In this document: in pieces, positions 24,572-33,591 of the stretch
How the letters are laid out: the number at the start of each line of letters is the position of its first letter
Position numbering within the stretch: the first letter of the stretch is position 1
DNA from: Anaerobutyricum hallii
GTDB taxonomy: Bacteria; Bacillota; Clostridia; Lachnospirales; Lachnospiraceae
DNA length: 64,000 nt
Direction: 5' to 3'
Assembly (NCBI RefSeq): GCF_900209925.1
Contig: NZ_LT907978.1
Location: 1,547,219 to 1,611,218, forward strand
Notes under the pieces: model-generated
Databases searched by the model: none
What the model was told of the DNA's origin: nothing
Seen by the model: the letters and a program-made list of their open reading frames with translations, nothing else
Translations under genes and position numbers: made by a program

Positions 24572-25593
24572 ATCTTTCCCTCTGATTTGAACTTATCTAT
24601 TTTTTTAAGTTCATCTAACACTTGATATTTTTCAAGATAACTTGCCATTGTATAAATTCCATCCTTCCTAGGCATTTCAAATATTGCATTGGCAGTAATC
24701 GCTAATATTTCGCCAGTTAAAACACTCGGATTTTTTCCTTCAAAATAAATGCATCTACTATCATTTCCTTTATTTTGTCTTACCCATATAAAAGCTTTTT
24801 GGTTGCTATTTTTCTGTCCCATTAATGCATTTACTAAATCTTTTTTTTGACAATGCGCCTTATTTACTATTGAAAATAAACTTACAGGTGCCGCCGTATA
24901 TGAATCAATATTAAGCATATATTTCCCTTGTATAATTTCTTGAATTTCTTCTGTAACATATGGCAATATAGATAATTTCGAAATTCTTGTTGGAAGATTC
25001 AGCGGACTTCTTTTCTGAGCAGGTAAAATTTTTCCATTTCGCACACATGCCATAGGAATTCCAGCTTTATAACTTTTTATTTCTTCCACATAATCGATTG
25101 CGGCAGCTTTTGAAAAATTATAGACACCTCCAATAATCATCTCTATTAAGTCATCATTGAAAGCTTCTTTAAGCACAGAAGACAACATCCATCCTGATAA
25201 CCCCGGAAATATTCCCGAACCAACTATAGCGGTACCTTTCATGCTAGAATTCCTCATTTTTCTAATTAAATGAATTCCTCCTGGGTCAACATACGGAATA
25301 TTCTCTGCCATTGCTTCAAGTAACATTTTTTCACTATAGTCTGCGGAAGGTCCGATTGCTCCTATTACCAAATCACTTCCTTTAAAGAATTTTCCAATAT
25401 TACTTTCCTTATCAATATCAAGTTCAAATAATTGGATGTTGGGAGCCATATACATTCCTGTATCTTTTATTGTTTCTATATTCCGTACACTGACTCTTAA
25501 TGAATAGCCTAACTTACTTAAAACCTTACACGCTGTCACACCAACAGTACTTGTTCCGCCAAGAATACAGATTGTTCTGCGATTATTTATCAT
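24568..25593 (-). CDS. Saccharopine dehydrogenase-like NAD(P) oxidoreductase
   Basis: 341 residues. The N-terminal Rossmann motif CILGGTSTVGVTACKVLSKL, LVIGAIGPSADYSE and the YVDPGGIHLIRKMR segment fit the saccharopine dehydrogenase NAD(P)-binding superfamily. It overlaps the 3' end of the 1268-residue NRPS by 11 bases and the imide reductase by four, so it belongs to the operon. I know of no required role for such an enzyme in pyochelin or yersiniabactin; it might reduce or oxidise a ring or release an aldehyde/imine end. The function is unassigned. Confidence 0.78.
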   Translation of the reverse strand: MINNRRTICILGGTSTVGVTACKVLSKLGYSLRVSVRNIETIKDTGMYMAPNIQLFELDIDKESNIGKFFKGSDLVIGAIGPSADYSEKMLLEAMAENIPYVDPGGIHLIRKMRNSSMKGTAIVGSGIFPGLSGWMLSSVLKEAFNDDLIEMIIGGVYNFSKAAAIDYVEEIKSYKAGIPMACVRNGKILPAQKRSPLNLPTRISKLSILPYVTEEIQEIIQGKYMLNIDSYTAAPVSLFSIVNKAHCQKKDLVNALMGQKNSNQKAFIWVRQNKGNDSRCIYFEGKNPSVLTGEILAITANAIFEMPRKDGIYTMASYLEKYQVLDELKKIDKFKSEGKI

Positions 25594-28500
25594 TTTCTAG
25601 TTCCCTCATAATAATATCAAAAATGTCATTACTATTAGATTCAAATTCTCTAACGTTACCTAAAACAGCCTTTTCCCAAGATTTAATAGCAACTGAATTT
25701 CCGTCAATTATGCTTATATCTCCTAAATATAAATCACTTTCTTTTGCTTTAGATGGATTTATTAAAAAAATGCGGTTAATAATAATGTTTTCCCCCAATA
25801 GTTCACTTGCCTTAGTTATGCATAAAGAAGCCATTTCGGAAAAGGCAATAATATATTTCTTTTTAACACTTATGTCTTCATGACATCTTTCAATTATTTC
25901 TTGCCCTCCCACTCTCTTACAACTTATGTTTGAAGCGCTCAACTTTTCTATAAGAACATCTCTTATTTCATTTTCGTTATCCCCAAATATATATACAACA
26001 GTATATGAATTTCTTGTTTGATTTCCTGCATTACTATGCATTTGATTTTTTGAAGGATTTTTACAATCCGATATATACTGAGCAATCCCCATAATTGTTG
26101 GCATCGTCAACGATGCCCGTAATATTTCATCAAATCTCATGCCTTGTGCTTCTTGTATGTCACTAACTATGCGCCCAGAAATCTGAGATAATAACAAAGA
26201 ATCAAGTCCATTTTCTAATAAATTATCTTCATAATCAATATAATCATTTCCAGAAATAGAGCATACGATTTTTTTGATACTTTTAGCAAGTTCTACATAT
26301 TCCTTCTTTCGCGAAATTAAAGTTGCTTTTGCATTATGCTTTACCTTGATGTTCTTTTGTATACTCTCTGCCAGTCCTTTTCTGTCTATTTTGCCATTAG
26401 TAGAAAGTGGAAACCTCTCTACATTTACAAACTCTGAAGGAATCATTGCTGGTGGCAAAAAAAAGGCTAACTGCTTTCTGTATTCTTCTTTCGTATAGGA
26501 AATGCTCGATATTTTATTTTTTATAAAAGCTATCAGCACACCCTTCCCTATACTTTGATTATAAACCACGCAACAATCTTCAATATTTTGCATTCCACGT
26601 ATTGCATTTTCTATTTCCGCAATTTCTATTCTATGCCCATTGATTTTTACCTGATTATCTAATCTGCCTAAAAATTCAATGTCGCCATTCTCTACATATC
26701 TTCCATTATCTCCAGTGAGATAAATCCTGTTCTTTTCTTCTTCCACATAAACAAATTTTTCTTTTGTTAATGTTGTATCTCCTAAATAGCCTTCTGCCAA
26801 AGAATATCCTCCTATGGCAATTTGCCCCGAAACATATTCCGGACAAATTCTCAATTCCTCGTCTACAACTCCCATCCACTGTCCAAGCAAAGCTTTTCCA
26901 TATAATATAGTAGGCCTTTCTTCTATTTCATCAATTTCATGATATATAGACCAAATCCCACCTTCCGTAGCGCCTCCCAAACTAATCATTTGAGCGTTGG
27001 TCATAATCTTTCTTAGTCTTCCTGGCAGACTAGTATTTATCCAATCTCCGGATAACAGTACTAATCTAACTGTCGGATAACTCTCCGATTTAGACGCAAA
27101 AGCATCTAACATTTCCGCCTGCGCTGGAACACTATTCCACAAGGTCACTTTGTATTCATTAAGTAATCTGCCCCAATGGGATGCATCTGGTCCTTTTTCT
27201 GGATTCGGTAATACTAATGTTCCACCAACTCCCAATACACTAAATATATCAAATACAGAAAGATCAAATGACAGTTCCGCAATACCAAGGATTGTATCCT
27301 CTTCCGAGATATTATACATATTTTCAATAGATATAAGAGTATTTTGTGCCGCAGTATGTGACATTACTACACCTTTAGGCTCTCCTGTAGAGCCAGAAGT
27401 AAATATTACATATGCAATAGGATTTTGGAATTCTGGATGCTTTTCTAATCGGTATTCCAAATTCTGAAGTATCATATTTACTTTTTTCTCATCCAATTCC
27501 ACAATAACATTTGCTTTTGATAAAATTTTTTCTTGTCGTGCCAATGGCTGTTTTATATCAATAGGTAAATAAGAAAATCCAGCAATCAAAACACCCATTA
27601 CTGCTGCAATTTGATTTACAGATTTTTTCATTCTTATCGCAACCAGTCCAGTTCTATTTTCCACAAATTCTTTTCTTAAATAACCTGCTATATATTCTGC
27701 TCTTTCCAACAATTCTCCATATGTCACTGTTTCAACAGCATCTATTACGGCAGTTTTATTAGAATTCTTTTTCGCATACTTAACAAATCTCTGTTGAATA
27801 CGAGATTGATTCGTAATACCTTTATTTCGTTCGCAAATTACTTTTTTCTTACTCGCACTTGGCACTATAATTTCCAATGGATTCTTCCATTCTTCCGAAT
27901 GTTTTATTCCAAGTATTCTTATTGTTTCAGTAAAAGACTCAAACATCTCCGTTACAATAGATTCTTTTATCGCACCTTTTCTTGTATCCCAGCTTATCAT
28001 CAGGCCTTTTTCTTGATCTTCTGAATCTATCTCATCGACTATCTGACAATCAATCCATACTTGAGGGGTATGACTAAACCCATATTCAATAGTGCCTACA
28101 GTGCCATCAGTCTTCAAAACCCCTGTAAATACGATCGGCATTAATAATTCCTTTTCTTCAGACACTTTACTCAGTTCTCTTAGCACTTCGACACCAGAAA
28201 AAGAATTATGCTCTAAATCCTCCATCAATCTTTTTGTAATTTCTTTGACTCTTTCTATAAAACTCATATTTTGAGTTACATTTACTTCTAGCAAGTTCAC
28301 TGCTGTAAAGTCTCCTACTATGGAATTAGTATTATTTCCGATAGTTGGTCTATTTTGAATTGGTAAATTGAGTGTAAAATGTTTATTCGAACTCCACCTT
28401 GAAATAACTTCTGCGTATATACCAATAAGCACCGATGAAACTGTTACTCCGTATTCTCCTGCAATTTCCTTTATACGTTTCCAGTCAGACTGATTAATAT

Positions 28501-29389
28501 GTTTCTGAAATCGATAAAATTCATATGTATTTTCACACTTATCTGCGGCTCGTCCATCTTGTGGAAGAATTGGAGCCTCCGGCAATTTTTTCAGTCTTTC
28601 TAACCAATACATTCTATCCTGATGCCATTTTAAACTTCCTTTACGTTGTTGATTGAACATTGCATAATCTGAAAACTTATACCTTATTTTTTCTAATGAA
28701 GCTCCTTTCAAAAGTTCTCCCATTTCAGAAATCAGAAGTTGCACACTTGCAAAATCTGAAACAATTAAATCAACAAGTAGATGGAAAAAATTTCCTTCTA
28801 TACGCTTCGTTATTAGCACTTTAAATAATGGAGGTTCCTCCGTATGAAAAACATATTCACTAAAATCTTCCCTAATCTTAGATAAAGTATCTACTTTTTC
28901 CCTCTCTGCCATTTTTTGTAGATTTACTATTTTAATTTCATAATCAATCTCATCTCTCTCTAAAATTTCAAATCCGACCTCTGTTACTTTCGCTCTTAGC
29001 ATTTCATGCCTATTTACCAATACTTTCCAAGCTCTTGATAGTTCTTCTGCACTGTAGGAACCAAAATCAACCTCAATATATCCTTTACATCCAATTCCAC
29101 CCCACTTCACAGCTTCTGTTTTTCCAACTAAATAGGCTGCTTGCACATCAGTCAAAGGATATACATTAGTTTCATAATCATTATCCGTAATAAACTCGTC
29201 TATCGTTTGTTTTTTCTTCAAAATTTCAATTATTTCTTCTTTATATTTTTTAACTTTCTCTTTAGAATTTTCTGTAAAATTCCCTTTGGAATCTTTATAT
29301 TTTAATTTTCCATCAACAGTTTCAAAAGTAACGCCTTTTTTTTCAAGCTCTACTAATAATTCTCCTGCTACTTTTTTCGTGTCCTGCAT
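25583..29389 (-). CDS. NRPS: TubC docking - Cy - A(Cys) - T - degenerate TE-like tail
   Basis: 1268 residues. 1-65: TubC-type docking domain (VAGELLVELEKKGVTFETVD). About 80-500: heterocyclization domain beginning YPLTDVQAAYLVGK with intact DxxxxDxxS (DLIVSDFAS). About 525-1010: adenylation domain (VIFTSGSTGEPKG, RIYLTGD, STNGKIDRKGL) with specificity residues read as D-L-F-N-L-S-L-I-W-K, a Cys-type code. About 1025-1100: carrier (ENGLDSLLL). The last about 150 residues have an alpha/beta-hydrolase-like rhythm (IIAFSEMASLCITKASELLG, INRIFLINPS), but no GxSxG or clear Asp/His. It is the predicted last elongation module. The DNA is AT-rich compared with the first NRPS. Confidence 0.9.
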   Translation of the reverse strand: MQDTKKVAGELLVELEKKGVTFETVDGKLKYKDSKGNFTENSKEKVKKYKEEIIEILKKKQTIDEFITDNDYETNVYPLTDVQAAYLVGKTEAVKWGGIGCKGYIEVDFGSYSAEELSRAWKVLVNRHEMLRAKVTEVGFEILERDEIDYEIKIVNLQKMAEREKVDTLSKIREDFSEYVFHTEEPPLFKVLITKRIEGNFFHLLVDLIVSDFASVQLLISEMGELLKGASLEKIRYKFSDYAMFNQQRKGSLKWHQDRMYWLERLKKLPEAPILPQDGRAADKCENTYEFYRFQKHINQSDWKRIKEIAGEYGVTVSSVLIGIYAEVISRWSSNKHFTLNLPIQNRPTIGNNTNSIVGDFTAVNLLEVNVTQNMSFIERVKEITKRLMEDLEHNSFSGVEVLRELSKVSEEKELLMPIVFTGVLKTDGTVGTIEYGFSHTPQVWIDCQIVDEIDSEDQEKGLMISWDTRKGAIKESIVTEMFESFTETIRILGIKHSEEWKNPLEIIVPSASKKKVICERNKGITNQSRIQQRFVKYAKKNSNKTAVIDAVETVTYGELLERAEYIAGYLRKEFVENRTGLVAIRMKKSVNQIAAVMGVLIAGFSYLPIDIKQPLARQEKILSKANVIVELDEKKVNMILQNLEYRLEKHPEFQNPIAYVIFTSGSTGEPKGVVMSHTAAQNTLISIENMYNISEEDTILGIAELSFDLSVFDIFSVLGVGGTLVLPNPEKGPDASHWGRLLNEYKVTLWNSVPAQAEMLDAFASKSESYPTVRLVLLSGDWINTSLPGRLRKIMTNAQMISLGGATEGGIWSIYHEIDEIEERPTILYGKALLGQWMGVVDEELRICPEYVSGQIAIGGYSLAEGYLGDTTLTKEKFVYVEEEKNRIYLTGDNGRYVENGDIEFLGRLDNQVKINGHRIEIAEIENAIRGMQNIEDCCVVYNQSIGKGVLIAFIKNKISSISYTKEEYRKQLAFFLPPAMIPSEFVNVERFPLSTNGKIDRKGLAESIQKNIKVKHNAKATLISRKKEYVELAKSIKKIVCSISGNDYIDYEDNLLENGLDSLLLSQISGRIVSDIQEAQGMRFDEILRASLTMPTIMGIAQYISDCKNPSKNQMHSNAGNQTRNSYTVVYIFGDNENEIRDVLIEKLSASNISCKRVGGQEIIERCHEDISVKKKYIIAFSEMASLCITKASELLGENIIINRIFLINPSKAKESDLYLGDISIIDGNSVAIKSWEKAVLGNVREFESNSNDIFDIIMRELENDK

Positions 29390-29392
29390 TTT

Positions 29393-31138
29393 TTAAATTT
29401 CCCCCTCTTCTACAAATTCTGCTATATCTGTATTTTTTCTCTTATCAACCAATTTTGTTAGTGCGTTAATTGATGGATTCATAAAGACCTCTTTCATGCG
29501 TACCTCTATTCCGCAACGAGCATTAATAGCCGCAACAAATCTAGCCGCAAGCAAGCTGTCTGCACCTATCTTAAAAAGGTTCTCATCCAAATCAGCCACT
29601 TTATTTTTCAATAGCTCCTCCCAAATCATCAGTACAATATTTAATACTTTGTCAGACATTATTTCCACACTATCAGTTTTCTGATATTCTGCCAATCTTC
29701 TTCTATCAACTTTTCCATTTGCATTAAGAGGAAAATTTTCTAATCTGTTTATAGAATTCGGTATAGAATACTCAGGAAGATGTATCTTAAGATAATCTTC
29801 TATTTCACTCTCTGCAATGTACTCTCCCAAGTAAAATGCAACTAATTCTTTATGGTATTTATCCCCCTGAGCAACAACTACGGCTTCTTTTATTCTTGAA
29901 ATACTTTTTAATACACTTTCAATTTCTCCCAACTCAATTCGATGTCCACGTATCTTTACTTGGGTATCCATTCGCCCTAAAAACTCTATCGTTCCATCTG
30001 CCCATCGCCTTCCCCGATCTCCTGTTCTATACCAACGTTCCCCTTTTACATCCGTAATAAACTTTTTCATTGTTAGCTCTTCATCATTAATATAGCCTTT
30101 TGCCAGACTTCCACCTCCAATTTGCAATTCACCAGGAATATCAACTCCGCACTCCACAAAATTTTCATCCGTAATCCTATATTTCTGTTTTGGTAATGCT
30201 TGCCCATAAGGAATAGAATTCCACAATCTATCTACTTTTGAAACGCAATAATAGTTGGACCAAATTCCGCCTTCTGTCGCTCCGCCCAACGCTACAAATT
30301 GCGAGTTTGCTGAAGTTACTTTATACCATTTCTCCGGTAAATATAAAGGAATCCAGTCCCCTGACACTAATGCCAACCGCAATTTACCAAAATGATTATT
30401 TTCCCCCATTATCAAAAACATGTCCAATAACGCGGGGGCACTATTCCAAATAGTAATTCCATAAATCTCTATCAGATTTTTCCATACTTCTGGATCTCTA
30501 AAGTCGTCTTCATCAATTAAAACAATTGTCCCTCCAACAGTTAAAAGACCAAATATGTCAAAAACCGACAAATCAAAATCAAATGCTGATATATTTAATA
30601 CGGAATCTTCCGCACCAATATTCCACATATGTAAAATTTCTTCTATTGTATTCATTGCAGCCACATGACTCATTTCTACTCCTTTAGGTTCTCCGCTAGA
30701 GCCCGATGTATAAATAATATAGGCAGTATCTTTTGAATTATTTTCAATACACCCAGTCCATGGATTCTCTTCTAAAAAGGCTTCATCCTGCAATACAAGA
30801 GCCGGCTTGACATTTTCTATGATTTTTTTCCGACGTCCTAACGGCTGCTTCATCGCAATCGGAACATACGCTGCACCTATTGCAAGAATTCCTAACAATG
30901 CAGCTACTTGTCCAATACCTCTCGGCAATATAACTACAATCTTATCATTTCTTCTTACTCCTCTTTGCCACATATAGTTTGCTGCACGCAACGCATATAA
31001 ACGCAACATCTTATAAGAAACTTTCTCATTTTCATAGATAAGCGCAATTCTCTCTGGATATTTCAATGCATTTTCATAAAATTCTCCATGTAATGTTTCC
31101 TTTCTATTAGAAAACTCTCGATCGTTCATCATATACAT
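29393..31138 (-). CDS. NRPS: stand-alone A(Cys) - T didomain
   Basis: 581 residues. About 20-490: adenylation domain (AYIIYTSGSSGEPKGVEMSH, WYRTGDRGRRW, LNANGKVDRRRL). Specificity positions read by eye as D-L-F-N-V-S-L-I-W-K, a Cys-type code. About 500-570: carrier protein with KIGADSLLAARFV. The C-terminus is acidic (EFVEEGEI), suitable for binding a TubC-type docking domain. There is no condensation domain; the cognate Cy is likely the separate 477-residue protein two genes upstream, so this is one half of a split module. Several ATGs occur at the start; the later ones at 31132 or 31129 give better spacing from GGAAAGG. Confidence 0.9.
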   Translation of the reverse strand: MYMMNDREFSNRKETLHGEFYENALKYPERIALIYENEKVSYKMLRLYALRAANYMWQRGVRRNDKIVVILPRGIGQVAALLGILAIGAAYVPIAMKQPLGRRKKIIENVKPALVLQDEAFLEENPWTGCIENNSKDTAYIIYTSGSSGEPKGVEMSHVAAMNTIEEILHMWNIGAEDSVLNISAFDFDLSVFDIFGLLTVGGTIVLIDEDDFRDPEVWKNLIEIYGITIWNSAPALLDMFLIMGENNHFGKLRLALVSGDWIPLYLPEKWYKVTSANSQFVALGGATEGGIWSNYYCVSKVDRLWNSIPYGQALPKQKYRITDENFVECGVDIPGELQIGGGSLAKGYINDEELTMKKFITDVKGERWYRTGDRGRRWADGTIEFLGRMDTQVKIRGHRIELGEIESVLKSISRIKEAVVVAQGDKYHKELVAFYLGEYIAESEIEDYLKIHLPEYSIPNSINRLENFPLNANGKVDRRRLAEYQKTDSVEIMSDKVLNIVLMIWEELLKNKVADLDENLFKIGADSLLAARFVAAINARCGIEVRMKEVFMNPSINALTKLVDKRKNTDIAEFVEEGEI

Positions 31139-31151
31139 TTCCTTTCCTCAA

Positions 31152-32144
31152 CTATTCCACATTCTTTTTAAGCCATTTTACGACTCTCACAATAACCTCA
31201 TCTTCTATAGTACCGCCTTCATCCTTTAATGGAGAACTTACCTTAGAAAGTGAATGTCCCAACCCTTTAAACAAAATTATATCTGCATTATTCCTTGCTG
31301 CCTTTGCTATTTGCACAGCTTCTACCGGAGAAATCCATCCGTCATTCAAACCATGAAGTACTAAAATAGGTAATTGGATTTTTTTTATGTCATCTAATAT
31401 TCCTGCCCATGTTTCTCCAGGAGCATTTTCAGCAAATCGAATTAAAGTAGTAGGATCTGCAACTATTTCATCTGCCAATGGTATCCAATTATCTATTATG
31501 CTGAAGCTTCCTTTCCCTTCTGGATCAAGTTCTTCATTAAATTTCATATTTCCCTCCTTATCCGTACCAAGAATAAGTAAATACAGAGAGAAAGCGATAG
31601 ATGTGGAGTCCGGTATACAATTCAAAAAATCCGAAATTTCTAATATGCTATCACTGTTGTTATCCAACTCTTTCAACTTTTCTACTGTAAGTTCGCGCAA
31701 TATATAAGAGAAATAGGAACTCCATCCTTCTGCAATACCCGACTGAAGAATCAAAGCCTGCGCATTCGGAAAATCTGAAACTAAAGTTGTACAAACTCGT
31801 ACTCCTTCACTCCATCCATAAAACAGAATTCCTTCCACTTCAGACAAGCCAGAAACAAATCTCGTTACCTCTCTGGCATCCCGAATAATTATTTCTATAT
31901 CATAATTTTCTCTTTTATCATAACGAAATACCGCATATCTAGCTTTCACAAACCCTTCGCTCAATAAATCAAAATTACGGGATACTATACCTCCCATGGA
32001 TTCAACTGTAGCGTGCCGATCAGATGGACCGGAACCATGAAATAAAATAATCGTTTTCCATTGACCTTGCCTTTCTGGCAAATCTAATTCTCCTGAAATT
32101 TTCATTCCATTTTCCAAAGTAATTTCCAATTCTTTTACAAACAT
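31152..32144 (-). CDS. Alpha/beta hydrolase, probable product-release or editing enzyme
   Basis: 330 residues. Oxyanion motif FHGSGPSDR; nucleophile elbow GWSEG around residue 125; Asp in LHGLNDGWISP; His in GLGHSLSKVSS near the end. This is a complete Ser-Asp-His set. It is embedded in the NRPS operon between the stand-alone Cy gene and the A-T gene. Because the last NRPS has only a degenerate thioesterase-like tail, this hydrolase is a good candidate for chain release, while the distinct GHSMGG enzyme at the operon start is the usual editing thioesterase. An intracellular hydrolase that opens the metal complex is another option. Confidence 0.82.
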   Translation of the reverse strand: MFVKELEITLENGMKISGELDLPERQGQWKTIILFHGSGPSDRHATVESMGGIVSRNFDLLSEGFVKARYAVFRYDKRENYDIEIIIRDAREVTRFVSGLSEVEGILFYGWSEGVRVCTTLVSDFPNAQALILQSGIAEGWSSYFSYILRELTVEKLKELDNNSDSILEISDFLNCIPDSTSIAFSLYLLILGTDKEGNMKFNEELDPEGKGSFSIIDNWIPLADEIVADPTTLIRFAENAPGETWAGILDDIKKIQLPILVLHGLNDGWISPVEAVQIAKAARNNADIILFKGLGHSLSKVSSPLKDEGGTIEDEVIVRVVKWLKKNVE

Positions 32145-32157
32145 ATTTTTATTCTCC

Positions 32158-33591
32158 CTAATATTTTTCCATAAATTTCTTTATATTATTTACATAAGCG
32201 CCAAAAATATCAGTAATATATTGTTTATCAAAGATGTCAATAATATAATCCCATGAAATCTTCAAATATCCCAAATCATCTCTTACATGGTGATCTAAAA
32301 CCACCTGCGGTGTTTGGCTTATCGCATATTCTTCTTTGAATGAATATCTTTTTTTTGTTACCTTAGACACATTCCCCTCCAGCATACAAGTAAACACTAC
32401 TGGCATAATCGCTTTTCCTGCTCTACCTGAAGAAAGCATTTTTAATATATTGCTTCCTTCAAATTTTCTATATTGAACTAACCGCCACATCTGTTCTTGA
32501 GTTGCTCGAATAGCATCCAATAAAGAATCCGTTTTTTCTTGGTATGATATTACTGCATTGTTAGTAAATTCACCCAGTATCCCATTCACATCTTCATGCA
32601 ATAACTGTCTATTAAACAATGTTACATTTATGGAAAGTCCTGGAGTTTCACTATATTGTGCCAGTGTTTTCATAAAAATTGTAGAAATTACTGCAGCAGG
32701 AGTAAAATGATAGTTTTTTATTTTCTGATATAATCGTTGTGTTTCTATAAAAGAAAAATCACATTCAATTCTATCAAATCTTACATTCTGCACTTCTGCA
32801 AATTTTTTCTGGTAATTCAGTTTGGGAAAGCTCGGCATATTTTTTACTTTTTCTTTCCAGTATTCTTCAGCTTCCAAATCTCCTTTATCTGTTTTTAATC
32901 TCATGTAATTCATAAAAGAGATTCGTGGAAATTTAACATCTTTTCCATAGTACAAACTGAAAATCTCGTTCAACAGTAATTTTGCACTCCATGCATCCAA
33001 AATAATACAATCAAAATCTACATGTAAAACACTTGTCTTTCCTGATGTTTTCCCAACGCAAAAATGGAACATGGGCCATTTATAATAATTATACCTATGA
33101 TGACTTCTCTCTAGCCGCTTTTGCTCTCTATCATTCCCATCATATAATGAATAAACTGGCACAGAATAATATGGCACATTATCTAAAAAACTCGCTTTCC
33201 CCTCATGTGTTACAATCAACCGTAATGCATCATTTTTAGAAATAACCAGATTTATCATTTGCTCAAGTCGTTCAACATCCAAAGATTCTATTGTATATTC
33301 GATGTAATAATGCGCATTTATATTTCCCAACTCACACCCAGCCGTTTGTCCCACAACATAAGCTGTTTGTATTGATGTTAATGGAATCACATTTTTTTCG
33401 ATCATTCGAAAGAAATCTAAAATTTGACCTTTAGCCATTTTAAGAATCCTTAATGTTTCCGGTGCCAATTGTCTGTTTTTAGATCTGTATCGAATTTTCT
33501 CCCCTTCTCCCCAAATTTGAATGCCATTCTCTCTAAGTTGCTCCAAAAACTCCAAAATATCGGTATCATTATTAAATATGTATTTACTCAT
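32158..33591 (-). CDS. NRPS: TubC docking - stand-alone heterocyclization (Cy) domain
   Basis: 477 residues. 1-60 form a TubC-type docking domain (ILEFLEQLRENGIQIWGEGE). The rest is one Cy domain beginning IPLTSIQTAYVVGQTAG, with intact DxxxxDxxS (FDCIILDAWS) and the late motif ISQTPQVVLDHHV. No adenylation or carrier domain follows. The ATG overlaps the stop of the first NRPS (TAATG), tying it to the upstream module. It would condense and cyclize using Cys loaded on the separate A-T protein. Confidence 0.9.
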   Translation of the reverse strand: MSKYIFNNDTDILEFLEQLRENGIQIWGEGEKIRYRSKNRQLAPETLRILKMAKGQILDFFRMIEKNVIPLTSIQTAYVVGQTAGCELGNINAHYYIEYTIESLDVERLEQMINLVISKNDALRLIVTHEGKASFLDNVPYYSVPVYSLYDGNDREQKRLERSHHRYNYYKWPMFHFCVGKTSGKTSVLHVDFDCIILDAWSAKLLLNEIFSLYYGKDVKFPRISFMNYMRLKTDKGDLEAEEYWKEKVKNMPSFPKLNYQKKFAEVQNVRFDRIECDFSFIETQRLYQKIKNYHFTPAAVISTIFMKTLAQYSETPGLSINVTLFNRQLLHEDVNGILGEFTNNAVISYQEKTDSLLDAIRATQEQMWRLVQYRKFEGSNILKMLSSGRAGKAIMPVVFTCMLEGNVSKVTKKRYSFKEEYAISQTPQVVLDHHVRDDLGYLKISWDYIIDIFDKQYITDIFGAYVNNIKKFMEKY

